A stretch of 64,000 nucleotides of DNA from assembly GCA_946482365.1 (NCBI GenBank), contig CAMLQY010000005.1:1-64000 (forward strand), read 5' to 3'. Source of the stretch: an uncultured Actinomycetes bacterium. Lineage in GTDB: Bacteria; Actinomycetota; Thermoleophilia; Solirubrobacterales; 70-9. A model generated the notes under the pieces. That model was not told where the DNA came from, ran no database searches, and saw only the letters and a program-made list of their open reading frames with translations. Position 1 is the first letter of the stretch; every line of letters begins with the position of its first letter. Positions 54,748 to 63,780 of the stretch are shown one piece after another. The position numbers and the translations under genes are program-made.

Positions 54748-55710
54748 TTAGTGCCCGGGTCCCCGGGTCGAGCGCAGGAAGCTGTTGGACTGGAGATCCT
54801 GGAAGTCGCCGTGGCAGTGGCGGCCGTTGAGTCTGTACCGCATCAGGCACAGCTGGTTGAGCATGTTGGGCCAGACGTTGAGCGGCGCTCGCGCTCGCGT
54901 CTCGCCGGCAATTTCGTAGGTCTCGCCGCCGGTGTCGAGCAGCCTGACCTCGACCCCCTTCGGCGCGGCACCGTCGTTGCCACGACTGGTCCGCATCCAG
55001 GCGGCTTCCAGGGGTCTCGTCTCGCCGTCGCGCCAGACGTATCCCCAACTCAGCTTCTCCCTCTCGAGGCACTCGCCGTCGCGGGCGGAGAAGTGGAGTG
55101 CAAGGTCGGGGCCGAATACAGCGCCCACCCAGGCCAGCGGGGCGGTCGGTCCGTCGTCCTCGAGCCGCACCGCGGACCAGCGGCGCTCACGCGTGAAGTA
55201 GTCGTCGATCTCGATCCGCTCGCCGTCGAGTACGAGCTCGCCGCGGGTGCGCATCGCCTGGGTGAAGCGGCCGCCGCCGGGCTTTCCTGCTGCCGGCATC
55301 AGCGCCTCCAGGACGAGTTCGAACCGCAGTCGGCCGCCCGGCGGGGCATAGCTCAGCTCGATCATCTCCAGGGGCTCGACGACCCGAACCCGGACGCCGC
55401 TCGGATAGACGACGTCATCGAGGTCACCCCTTGTCATCGGCATGAAGGCGTGGTGGTCGATGTAGTCGGCGAAGGCCGCGTTCTCGGCCTCGCCGCGGAT
55501 CAGGACCACGCCGCCGCTGACCAGCCCGAGGACTGGGTGGAGCCAGTGGTGGATTGCGCAGTTGAGGTCACGCTCCGGGACGTTGAAGCCAAGAGAAGAG
55601 GTCTCCGCTGCGGTGGGGTCGTCTGGGACGACGAGTGGGTGCAGCAGCTCGTCGGCGGGGTCGACAGCCACCACGCCGACGCTGTCCACGAGCGGTTCTG
55701 TATCAGCCAC
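54748..55710 (-). CDS. Unknown lipocalin/CrtC-like protein (DUF7064-type)
   Basis: 320 aa. It begins VAVDPADELLHPLV and is rich in beta strands with many Trp/Tyr/Arg pairs (RERRWSAVR, LSWGYVWRDG, CLMRYRLNGRHCHGDFQ). The pattern resembles large beta-barrel proteins annotated as hydroxyneurosporene-synthase (CrtC)- or DUF7064/7065-like, which bind or modify hydrophobic molecules; the assignment is tentative. It lies upstream of the MMPL exporter and AT-ACP genes on the same strand and is probably co-transcribed with them. Confidence 0.65.
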   Translation of the reverse strand: MADTEPLVDSVGVVAVDPADELLHPLVVPDDPTAAETSSLGFNVPERDLNCAIHHWLHPVLGLVSGGVVLIRGEAENAAFADYIDHHAFMPMTRGDLDDVVYPSGVRVRVVEPLEMIELSYAPPGGRLRFELVLEALMPAAGKPGGGRFTQAMRTRGELVLDGERIEIDDYFTRERRWSAVRLEDDGPTAPLAWVGAVFGPDLALHFSARDGECLEREKLSWGYVWRDGETRPLEAAWMRTSRGNDGAAPKGVEVRLLDTGGETYEIAGETRARAPLNVWPNMLNQLCLMRYRLNGRHCHGDFQDLQSNSFLRSTRGPGH

Positions 55711-55961
55711 GCGGCCAGCGTAGGACCGTCCCCGACCCAGGGGAAATCGGGGGCCTGGGTCCGCTCTCCTTCGACGCTCAGCGAAACCTCGAGGCCACTA
55801 TGGGTCTGGCTAGGTCTACTCTCGAATTTGCCAGTGTCCCTCTGCTGAATCTATTCTCGGCCCGACATGAGCAGAGGCCAGAATCTGCATCTAAACTGGG
55901 AAAACATCCGACTATTGGGCGGCCGGGGATACCCGACGTGCAATCGCCGATCTCGAACTTG
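55711..55961. other. Divergent spacer at the right edge of the PKS cluster
   Basis: 251 nt between the minus-strand DUF7064-type gene and the plus-strand lipoprotein gene. Base composition becomes visibly less GC-rich from about 55.8 kb, marking a change of region. An in-frame GTG at 55938 is an alternative lipoprotein start. Confidence 0.4.
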
Positions 55962-56741
55962 ATGCGAGTTCTGACAGGATGCATCCTGAGCGCCATGGTG
56001 CTTGCAGGATGCGGAGCTTCGGACTCAGGAGATAGCAATACCTCGATAACGGAGCCAGTAAAGCCATCGGCCGAGGACTGTGGCCTCGCTATTGCGCCTC
56101 CCTCGGCGAAAAGCGAAAAGAAAAGGTCGTCTGGACGAGAGCCAGTTCCTACGGCCGGGATCTACCGCTATTCCACGACGGGCAGCCAAGTCGTTCCTGG
56201 AGCGGGACTTCGAGTAAAGGATCTTCCAAGCTACAGCGAGCTGCTTGTTACGCCATCGAGAAAAGTTCGAGAAGTGACGTGCTTCAGAGTGCAGAGGCGC
56301 TTTGCACCAGATATCGTCAATACCAGCACATATGTGGTGCGAGGAGAGAATGTTTACCTAGTGGGCCTGCTGATTCAAGTGCTTGGCGAATCGCAAGAAG
56401 TAAGACCAAATCCACCAGTGCTTTTTGCAAGCAATTCGGGATCAAGTTGGTCCGGCCAGTTCGGTGGCTCCACCTATGGGAGCTATGCGTTTTCAGCGCT
56501 GGGAAAACGAACTTATCAAGTGGGCACTAAACGAGTGCGCGCAGTAGGAATATCGTCATCGGTTTCATTCCAAGGAGAAGTACGCGGGACACAAGCAGCT
56601 ACCGCCTGGATTTCTTTGGACGACAACGTGGTCGTAGCGGAAAAAGTGAAATCACGTCAGGATTTTGGCGTGAGCGCTCTTCAGCTACGTTCACGTAGTC
56701 ATCTAATTTCGCTTCAACCGAAGAAACTGCGTGAATCATGA
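55962..56741 (+). CDS. Exported lipoprotein of unknown function
   Basis: 259 aa from ATG at 55962. A signal sequence ends in the lipobox LAGC (MRVLTGCILSAMVLAGCGAS), so the mature protein is lipid-anchored at the Cys. The mature part is Ser/Gly-rich, basic and beta-rich, with no family recognised. It is coupled by an ATGA overlap to a membrane-anchored coiled-coil protein. Confidence 0.7.
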   Translation: MRVLTGCILSAMVLAGCGASDSGDSNTSITEPVKPSAEDCGLAIAPPSAKSEKKRSSGREPVPTAGIYRYSTTGSQVVPGAGLRVKDLPSYSELLVTPSRKVREVTCFRVQRRFAPDIVNTSTYVVRGENVYLVGLLIQVLGESQEVRPNPPVLFASNSGSSWSGQFGGSTYGSYAFSALGKRTYQVGTKRVRAVGISSSVSFQGEVRGTQAATAWISLDDNVVVAEKVKSRQDFGVSALQLRSRSHLISLQPKKLRES

Positions 56742-57460
56742 GTAGCGCAAAGCAACAGGCGGCTCAAAGAGATAATGATGTACTAGGTGCCTTGATTGCA
56801 CTATTGGGCGCCTTGATCGTAACGCTGCTCATTGTCGCCAACGTTCAGCTTGCCAACGTCGGAGACCAGGGTGGTCCGGGAACCTCCGCCGTGGGAGCGG
56901 CTGCTATTCCTCCTCCGGTTCAAGGAACTAGCAACGACGTACTGGCCGAGGAATTGCGTGGGTTGTCAGGAGATCTAACTGCTCCGTTGAACCTGCTGCG
57001 CAGGAGGCTGGACCCGCTCTCAGGCTTGTCGACAAGTCAGCTCGCCGTCGCGGACTCCTTCCAAGATGTCGCAGGCTCGGTTCGGAAACTAGGGTCGGTT
57101 CGGAAGGAACTTTCAGCTCTGAGCTCCGGAATAGGCGATGTGGTGGGAAATACTGAAGCCCTCAATGGTGTGGGTCAGGACATAAACTCTACGGGTCGCA
57201 TGACCAATGGGATGGCGAGAACCATGCGTCGGGTAGAGCAGTCAATAACGGCTACCGGCAAATCTGCGAATGAATCCATAGTGCAAATGACGGATGAAAT
57301 CAGAGCCATGCGTGAATCGTTCGTAGCGACATCCACCGAAACCCAGAAAATGGGTACGTCGCTTGTCGAACTTAACTCAAACATGGAGAAGTTTTTGACT
57401 CAGTTCTGCGTTCTTCTGACGAGCGAATCTGAATGTAATTCAACAGAAGCTGCTGAATGA
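56738..57460 (+). CDS. Membrane-anchored coiled-coil protein
   Basis: 240 aa. One transmembrane helix at residues ~16-36 (LGALIALLGALIVTLLIVANVQ) is followed by a proline-rich linker and long heptad-like stretches (for example NSTGRMTNGMARTMRRVEQSI, TSTETQKMGTSLVEL). A CVLLTSESEC pair near the C-terminus could form a disulfide. No enzyme motif. Together with the lipoprotein it suggests a small envelope complex. Confidence 0.7.
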   Translation: MSSAKQQAAQRDNDVLGALIALLGALIVTLLIVANVQLANVGDQGGPGTSAVGAAAIPPPVQGTSNDVLAEELRGLSGDLTAPLNLLRRRLDPLSGLSTSQLAVADSFQDVAGSVRKLGSVRKELSALSSGIGDVVGNTEALNGVGQDINSTGRMTNGMARTMRRVEQSITATGKSANESIVQMTDEIRAMRESFVATSTETQKMGTSLVELNSNMEKFLTQFCVLLTSESECNSTEAAE

Positions 57461-57904
57461 GGGCGTCTTGACGGCGGCGACCCTGGAAGTCCTGCCCTCC
57501 CGACGCTTGGAGAGGGGCCCCGCTGATTCAGCGCGTGTAGACGGCTCGGAGCCTCCGGACTGGGTTCAGTAACTCCCTGAAGATCTCCTCGAAGGCAGTC
57601 ACTTCTAGCTCCTCGTCGGCGATCAGACGCTTGAGCTGGCTGTTCTTTCGCTCTCGAGTGCTCGCCTCTCCGCCTTCGTTGAGTGTCCTTCATCCATTGT
57701 CTTGGCTGAGAGGAGCTTCATACGGCAGTGGACGGCTTCAGGAGATTCTGGACCAACACAGGGCGGGTCGGCGGAAATTGATTCTCCAGTTGCGTAACGC
57801 TAGCTTCGGGCATCGACCGGGGCTAGACCCTGAGGTCCCTAGGGATGGGCTATTGAGCTCTGGGCTATGGGATCGGCTGGCGTGGACAAGACAAGGAAGG
57901 GCAC
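57461..57904. other. Intergenic region containing an IS3-like remnant
   Basis: 444 nt. The left part holds a decayed transposase fragment on the minus strand (57528-57689). The right part (57700-57890) shows no gene; AAGGAAGG just before 57905 is the ribosome-binding site of the beta-propeller gene. Confidence 0.45.
57528..57689 (-). pseudogene. IS3-family OrfA remnant
   Basis: A 53-codon minus-strand frame without a start codon encodes RERKNSQLKRLIADEELEV followed by a TAFEEIFRELL helix. This matches the C-terminal leucine-zipper pattern of IS3-family OrfA proteins (EENxRLKRLxADxxLExxALKE). It is closed by stops on both ends, with no OrfB beside it and no visible terminal repeats, so it is a fragment. 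Confidence 0.4.
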
Positions 57905-60079
57905 ATGAAAGACACCGCGAAGGAACCGTATGCGAGCCCAATATTTGGCATTTGCGCGATCGCCATATGGGCGCTCCTAGCTCTTGTCGTCCCGACTGCT
58001 GCTTTGGCCAAAGCACCGCTGGGAGACGTTACGTATTTTCACGAGGGCCTCAATGCCGAAGCACAGCCCAACACGCTTACCACTGGGCCAGATGGCAACG
58101 TTTGGTTTATCGACGGCGGGGCCACGCCAGCTATTGGCCGCGTTACGCCGACAGGAGCCATCACTGAGTTCAACACCCCTGTTGGTGAACCCAGTGTCAT
58201 TACCGGTGGTCCAGACGGCAATGTTTGGTTCACGCTAGAAAGAGGCCAAAGCGAGACACAGACCATCAAAATCGAAGGGGAACCAGTTGGAGGCAGCTTC
58301 ACCCTGACCTTCAACAAAAACACGACGGAACAGATCGCGTTTGATGCGGATGCATTGACGGTTCGCATGGCACTCGAACAGCTACCGTCGGTTGGCCCTG
58401 ACAATGTCAATGTTAAAAAGACAGGGACCCTGCCGGGTCCCGTGACCTACACATTGGTATTCGTTGAAGGACTTGGTGAAACCAACGTACCGCAGACGAC
58501 CTGCGCCAGCTCTCTCACCGGAGATGCCCCCAAATGCACCGCAGCTACGAGTACGTCAGGGGTGTCCAATGCGATCGGTCGCATCACGCCCGCAGGGAAA
58601 ATCACTGAATTCAGCTCAGGCCTGAACTCAGCAGCACTGCCGCTCGGCATTGCCGAGGGTCCAGACGGCAACCTATGGTTTACCGACATTGGGCATACGC
58701 CCGCGATCGGTCGCATCACTCCCACCGGGGAAATCACCGAGTTCAGCACCGGCCTTGATGCCAGCGCGTTTCCGATCCTTATCGCTGCCGGCCCCGACGG
58801 CAATCTCTGGTTCACCATGTTCGGTGACCAAGGAGGGATTGGTCGCATCACTCCCACCGGGGAAATCACCAAGTTCACCTCCGGCCTCGCATCGGACGCC
58901 GTTCCCTTGACTATTGCCGCTGGCCCCGACGGCAACCTTTGGTTCACCTTCTTCCAGACGCAAGCCATCGGTCGCATCACTCCTACCGGTGAAATCTCCG
59001 AATTCAGCTCCGGCCTCAGCGAAAGCAGCGACCCGAGCACGATCATTGCCGGCGGTGACGGCAACCTGTGGTTCACAGACGCCGGAGCCGAACCGGCGAT
59101 TGGTCGCATTACGCCTACAGGGCTCATCACTGAGTTTAGTCTCGGGGAAGGCATCTACCCCGGACACCTCGCCGTGGGCTCAGATGAAAACCTATGGTTC
59201 ACCGTCCCCGACGGACCCGCAATAGGGCGGTTTGGTACACAGCCCATGGTCGATCTGACCCTCAACACCAATGGAACCGGTGTCGGCACGGTGCAATGCG
59301 CGGTGGAAGGGGGCCCCGTAGAAGCCTGCGCAGCTACATATCCCGAAGGAACTGACCTAACCCTTCTGGCTACCGCCAGCTCAGGCTCTGAATTTGTCGA
59401 ATGGTCGGGCGACTGCGAATTCGACGGGGAGTGCGAGATGACTATGGACGATGACAAGTCAGTCGCCGCCACTTTCAACCTCGAACCGGTGAATACGTTC
59501 ATCCTCGCTGTTGAAACAGACGGCAGTGGATCGGGTGTCGTGACTAGCTCACCCGGTGTGATCAGTTGCGGTGCCATTTGCACGGGCGAATTCGTGGCGG
59601 GCACTGAGGTAATTCTTACTGCCACTCCGGCTGCGGGCTCGAGCTTTAGCGGATGGTCCAGTGCGTGTTCGGGCGTCGGCACTTGCAAAGTGACGATGGC
59701 TCATTCTCACAGCGTTGGCGCGACCTTCGACAAGATCCCGCTGGGCCAGTCGGGACTGACATCAGCACGCGGAAAAGCCATTGTGTCCCGTACTGCCCAG
59801 ATCAAGGCCGGCAAAGCCCTTCTTAAAGTGTCGTGTCGCGGTCAGGGACCTTGTGAAGGCCTTCTGAAGTTGGTCGCCAAGCTTAGGGTTGGCAAGAGCG
59901 GGCACAGCAGGGCCGCGACAGTCGGGAAATCATCCTTTGGGATCGCCGCCGGTGCCTCCACGATGCTCAAAGTCTCTCTCAGTCTTCAGGCCAAACAGGT
60001 GCTTAAACGCGCCGGCTCCCTGAGAGCCAGGATCACGGGCACAGGCGTCAAGGTCGGCGGCGTGGAGCTGAAGAGCTAA
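57905..60079 (+). CDS. Secreted virginiamycin-B-lyase-like beta-propeller protein
   Basis: 724 aa. An N-terminal signal (ICAIAIWALLALVVPTAALA) is followed by repeats of GPDGNxWFT...AIGRITPTGxITEF, about 40 residues each, at ~40-100 and ~205-450, giving a seven-bladed propeller of the Vgb type. An unrelated ~95-residue insert (~115-210) splits the first blades. Two InlB/Listeria-Bacteroides-type repeats follow (~455-520 and ~525-600; FxGWSxxC...C, each with a Cys pair), then a basic C-terminal domain. Vgb cleaves streptogramin lactones, but environmental relatives like this are mostly of unknown function; an envelope or extracellular role is likely. Confidence 0.8.
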   Translation: MKDTAKEPYASPIFGICAIAIWALLALVVPTAALAKAPLGDVTYFHEGLNAEAQPNTLTTGPDGNVWFIDGGATPAIGRVTPTGAITEFNTPVGEPSVITGGPDGNVWFTLERGQSETQTIKIEGEPVGGSFTLTFNKNTTEQIAFDADALTVRMALEQLPSVGPDNVNVKKTGTLPGPVTYTLVFVEGLGETNVPQTTCASSLTGDAPKCTAATSTSGVSNAIGRITPAGKITEFSSGLNSAALPLGIAEGPDGNLWFTDIGHTPAIGRITPTGEITEFSTGLDASAFPILIAAGPDGNLWFTMFGDQGGIGRITPTGEITKFTSGLASDAVPLTIAAGPDGNLWFTFFQTQAIGRITPTGEISEFSSGLSESSDPSTIIAGGDGNLWFTDAGAEPAIGRITPTGLITEFSLGEGIYPGHLAVGSDENLWFTVPDGPAIGRFGTQPMVDLTLNTNGTGVGTVQCAVEGGPVEACAATYPEGTDLTLLATASSGSEFVEWSGDCEFDGECEMTMDDDKSVAATFNLEPVNTFILAVETDGSGSGVVTSSPGVISCGAICTGEFVAGTEVILTATPAAGSSFSGWSSACSGVGTCKVTMAHSHSVGATFDKIPLGQSGLTSARGKAIVSRTAQIKAGKALLKVSCRGQGPCEGLLKLVAKLRVGKSGHSRAATVGKSSFGIAAGASTMLKVSLSLQAKQVLKRAGSLRARITGTGVKVGGVELKS

Positions 60080-60172
60080 AGAGCGGATCTCCGTCGAAGC
60101 TGGCTGTTCCACCAGAGGAAACCAATACTCAATTTGCCAAAGAGTATCGGGTGGTTCTAGGCTCCCAATCAC

Positions 60173-63121
60173 ATGAGTATTCGTCCGTGCAAACATTTCT
60201 CGAACCGTCAATACAACGGTTTTCTCATGGGTGCCGTTGGAGCGATAGTGCTAATGCTGGCTGGCCTAGGAGCCACGCCAGCAATGGGCGCGCTTGGCGT
60301 TTTTCCCGGAACATTTAGCTACAAGCTTCACAGCACCGTTCCGCTTCTCGGCACGGGTAAAACTGAGCCTGAATTTGCCCGGGTTGCCGATTTCTATGCG
60401 CTTCGTGGCGCTCCTTTCTCGCGAGAGTCCGGATCGCACGCAGACGTCACGGCGATATACATACTGGACATCAGCAGTCAGGCAGCGGTGATCAACGGTA
60501 AAGAGATCCCGCAAGACACTCTTATCGACGCTCCACCAGGCGTGATAGGTAGCACTACTGCCGCTAGCCGCTGCAGTGGAAGCGCATTTACTAACAGCGC
60601 TGTCGGCAACCCTGTTGAAGGGTGCCCTCCTTCAAGTCAGGTTGGCGTGATGACCGCCTTTTTCGGCGGTGCTGTTCCAGATCGGACCTTTCCTATCTAC
60701 CAGCTCGCTCCAGAGCCTGGTCACGTTGCGACCTTTGGATTTCCCTATCGGCTTACGGAAAGGACCAGCGTCATTGTCAACGCAGACTTGCGTACGGACG
60801 GGGACTACGGCATCACTCTCTCTTCAACCGAAACGAAACTAGCGACATTTTTCCCGGCCATCGTTATGACGTTCTGGGGGGTCCCCGCCGATCCGATCCA
60901 CGATCAGGAACGCTGGAATCCCGAAACGCAAAAATGGGGCTACTCCCTCGATGAGCACCCCCAAGTACCCCTGGTCTCAAATGCCACCGGCTGCAGCTCC
61001 GGGGTATTGGAGGCCAGGCTGCGATTGCGTTACTGGCGCAATGAAGCCGATTATTGGCTGCCGAAAGACTCTGAAGACTTCGCATACCGGTCTTTTTACC
61101 CCGAGCCAATCGCGTGCGAAGAGCTGGTGTTCAAACCGCGCATCACGCTGAAGGCGTCTACTAGTAAACCTGAGTCCCCTACTGCGCTCAGTGCGCAGCT
61201 GAGCATGCCTGCTAATCATGACGTCGACGGGCCGGAAACGCCACCCATAAAACAGGCGACTCTTGCACTATCCGATGGAGTATCCATCAATCCAGCTGCC
61301 GCTCAGAAATTGACAGGCTGTAGTCCGGAAGAGATTGGACTCCAAGGTGTCGAGTTTGCCATGCCTAGTCCAATTCGCTTCGATGCAGGCGACGCTCAAT
61401 GCCCCGAATCTTCAAGGATCGGCACCGGCCTCATCAACACGCAGTTGATTGAAGAGCCAATCAAAGGGAACATTTACTTGGCTACGCCATACGAAAATCC
61501 GTTTCATACACCGATTGCGCTCTATCTTGTTTTTACTGGTCATGGGTTTACGATGAAGCTTCCAGTTAAAGTCGAGGCCGATGGCGAGACGGGTCGGCTT
61601 ATAGCCAGTTTGGATTCTTTGCCGCAGCTTGCCTTTGAAAAGGTGCGGCTGAAATTGTTCGGGGGCCCAGAAGCAGTCCTCGCGACGTCTTCGAACTGCA
61701 ATGAGAAAGTTGCTACGGCATATCTGACGCCGTGGTCGGCCTCGGGGCCCGAGGCGCCGATCGTCGTTCAAAACCCCGACGGGTCTGAAACGGAGCCGAC
61801 TGGGCCGGCGTGTGACGGTAGCTCTACGAATAGTGCCTTTGCTCCCGAAATGCACATCGGCGTCAAACATCCAGCAGACTCAACGCGCCTGGTGCTGAGC
61901 CTGCATCTCGGCCTGCCTGACGAAGGTCCAGAGGTCGACACGTTCGCTGTTACGTTGCCACCTGGTCTCACGGGAAGCATTCGAGGCGTCGCGTCTTGCA
62001 GTGAGGCCGGTATCGAGCAGGCCAGTGAAAGGGATAGGCTTGGTGACGGCGTCCTCGAGGCAACTGAACCGTCCTGCCCTGCCGACTCAAAAGTAGGTCT
62101 TCTGCGAATAGGTGTTGGGGTTGGCCCAAGGCCACTCTTCGTCGACGGCAGTGCTTATCTTGCCGGTCAATACAAAGGAGCGCCGCTGAGTCTTGTCATC
62201 GTAACCCCCGCTTTGGCGGGGGGTACGCCGATGGACCCAATCTTTGATCTTGGCACCGCTGTGAGTCGAGCTCCTCTCGATGTCGATCCACACACTGGGT
62301 CGGTCACTGCGAGGTTCGATTCGCTTCCCAGGGCTCTAAACGGGATCCCGCTGGACATGAGGGATATCCGTCTTGTCGTGGACCGGCCAGGAATCATTCG
62401 CACACCAAGCAGTTGCGAGAGCGTTCCGGTGACATTGGAGGCAATGAGCCGGGATGGGATGCAGAGAGAGTCCGGCAGTCGCTATCAACCCAGCGACTGC
62501 AAATCCTTTCGCTTTGGACCAAGGCTTGCCGCCCGACGAATGCTTGGTACCGCAGAAGGGGAGGGCCCGAAGTTGTGGCTTGCCCTGAGAGGGGGATCCA
62601 GCGATGCTGGTATCGCAAGGGCTCGCATAGACCTACCGAGCTCGGTGGTGGGGGAGCGCTGGCGTAGCGTTGCTTGTGTCGAAGGTGAGTTGTCGGGAAA
62701 TGGATGCGTAGGTCATTCAGTTGTTGGGCATGCTGCGGCGTGGACTACGCAACTTGAGAGGCCGCTCAGGGGGCCAATCTATTTGCGCGCGTCAGGCCAC
62801 GATCAGCGTCGGCCCGAGCTGGTGCTTGCTCTCGGTGGGCAACTTCAGATCCGCACGATTGGTCAAATAGAGATAAAGAAAGAACGAGTGCAGATAAGAC
62901 TTAGGAATCTTCCTGACGTACCAATGTCGAAGCTGGTACTGACCCTGAACGCATCCAAGAAAGGATGGCCTGTTCGCAGTCATGGCTTCTGTAGGCGCTC
63001 GAACTACATCGGGGCGCACTTTGCTGCTTACAACGGAAAGATCCACAATCACCGAACTGTCATTGCTGGCGCCTGTAGCACGCATAGGGCTGCTGTTGCT
63101 CGAAGGCCCGGCACAAGGTAG
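60173..63121 (+). CDS. Large secreted protein of unknown function
   Basis: 982 aa. A signal sequence (GAIVLMLAGLGATPAMGA) precedes the repeated motif CPxxSxVG/CPxSSRIGTG found at ~145, ~410 and ~645, each in a ~200-residue beta-rich unit, so the protein is built from about three related modules (CPPSSQVG, CPESSRIG, CPADSKVG). The protein ends in a basic tail. No catalytic motif seen. I recognise it only as a type common in soil actinobacteria; an adhesin or envelope role is inference. Confidence 0.75.
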   Translation: MSIRPCKHFSNRQYNGFLMGAVGAIVLMLAGLGATPAMGALGVFPGTFSYKLHSTVPLLGTGKTEPEFARVADFYALRGAPFSRESGSHADVTAIYILDISSQAAVINGKEIPQDTLIDAPPGVIGSTTAASRCSGSAFTNSAVGNPVEGCPPSSQVGVMTAFFGGAVPDRTFPIYQLAPEPGHVATFGFPYRLTERTSVIVNADLRTDGDYGITLSSTETKLATFFPAIVMTFWGVPADPIHDQERWNPETQKWGYSLDEHPQVPLVSNATGCSSGVLEARLRLRYWRNEADYWLPKDSEDFAYRSFYPEPIACEELVFKPRITLKASTSKPESPTALSAQLSMPANHDVDGPETPPIKQATLALSDGVSINPAAAQKLTGCSPEEIGLQGVEFAMPSPIRFDAGDAQCPESSRIGTGLINTQLIEEPIKGNIYLATPYENPFHTPIALYLVFTGHGFTMKLPVKVEADGETGRLIASLDSLPQLAFEKVRLKLFGGPEAVLATSSNCNEKVATAYLTPWSASGPEAPIVVQNPDGSETEPTGPACDGSSTNSAFAPEMHIGVKHPADSTRLVLSLHLGLPDEGPEVDTFAVTLPPGLTGSIRGVASCSEAGIEQASERDRLGDGVLEATEPSCPADSKVGLLRIGVGVGPRPLFVDGSAYLAGQYKGAPLSLVIVTPALAGGTPMDPIFDLGTAVSRAPLDVDPHTGSVTARFDSLPRALNGIPLDMRDIRLVVDRPGIIRTPSSCESVPVTLEAMSRDGMQRESGSRYQPSDCKSFRFGPRLAARRMLGTAEGEGPKLWLALRGGSSDAGIARARIDLPSSVVGERWRSVACVEGELSGNGCVGHSVVGHAAAWTTQLERPLRGPIYLRASGHDQRRPELVLALGGQLQIRTIGQIEIKKERVQIRLRNLPDVPMSKLVLTLNASKKGWPVRSHGFCRRSNYIGAHFAAYNGKIHNHRTVIAGACSTHRAAVARRPGTR

Positions 63122-63144
63122 ATCGATAGCTGACGGGAGGAGTC

Positions 63145-63780
63145 ATGTTCAGGCTAGTTCGTAAACATTTTGGGATCCCTGGGGTGGTCGCAATTGTCGC
63201 TCTGATTTTTGCGATGAGCGGCGGTGCATTGGCAGCTCATGATTATTTGGGCAGCCAAAGCAAGTCACACGAGCGGTACGCGAAGAAAACAATGCGCGGA
63301 CCGCGTGGGCCAAGGGGGATCCAAGGTCCGCAAGGACTCCCAGGTCAAAGCATAAGAGGACCCCAAGGAGAGACGGGGCAGACCGGCCCGCGAGGACCCG
63401 AAGGAAATCCGTGGATGGCTGGTGGAACATTGCCTTCAGGAAGGACCGAGTCAGGCACATGGATCGCCGGTGTGTTTGGCCCCGAAGTAGAACCGGGTGT
63501 CAGCGAAGGTGGGAGCTCCATATCATTCGGAATGAGGCTCACTCTTCCACCGGATGTGTACTTGATTGCGAAGGGCCAAGAAGGAAATGAACATGTGGCG
63601 GAATGTCCCGGTAGCGTGGCACTGCCACAAGCCTCGAAAGGAAGCCTCTGCCTTTACACTGCCGAAGACCAAGGCTTGGAAATTGGAGAAGTCTTTCCAT
63701 TTGTAAGCGGAGCTCTCCTTAAGTTTCGAGGTGAACCGAATACCGTTTCTGCTGGTACCTGGGCCGTGACGGCTCCGTAG
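63145..63780 (+). CDS. Exported collagen-like protein
   Basis: 211 aa, ATG after GGGAGGAG. A signal/anchor segment (GVVAIVALIFAMSGGALAA) is followed by about a dozen Gly-X-Y triplets (GPRGPRGIQGPQGLPG and GETGQTGPRGPEG; ~52-88), a short collagen-like stalk, then a ~120-residue beta-rich globular C-terminus with two Cys. Such proteins trimerise through the stalk and are displayed on the cell surface. Confidence 0.8.
   Translation: MFRLVRKHFGIPGVVAIVALIFAMSGGALAAHDYLGSQSKSHERYAKKTMRGPRGPRGIQGPQGLPGQSIRGPQGETGQTGPRGPEGNPWMAGGTLPSGRTESGTWIAGVFGPEVEPGVSEGGSSISFGMRLTLPPDVYLIAKGQEGNEHVAECPGSVALPQASKGSLCLYTAEDQGLEIGEVFPFVSGALLKFRGEPNTVSAGTWAVTAP

Noticed and set aside
54677..55072. Upstream extension of the MMPL frame
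   Set aside because: It overlaps the DUF7064-type gene on the same strand and has no membrane or family character.
58080..59240. Apparent direct repeats that could suggest a CRISPR-like or minisatellite array
   Set aside because: They are coding repeats of the beta-propeller blades, with codon-level variation and no constant spacers.
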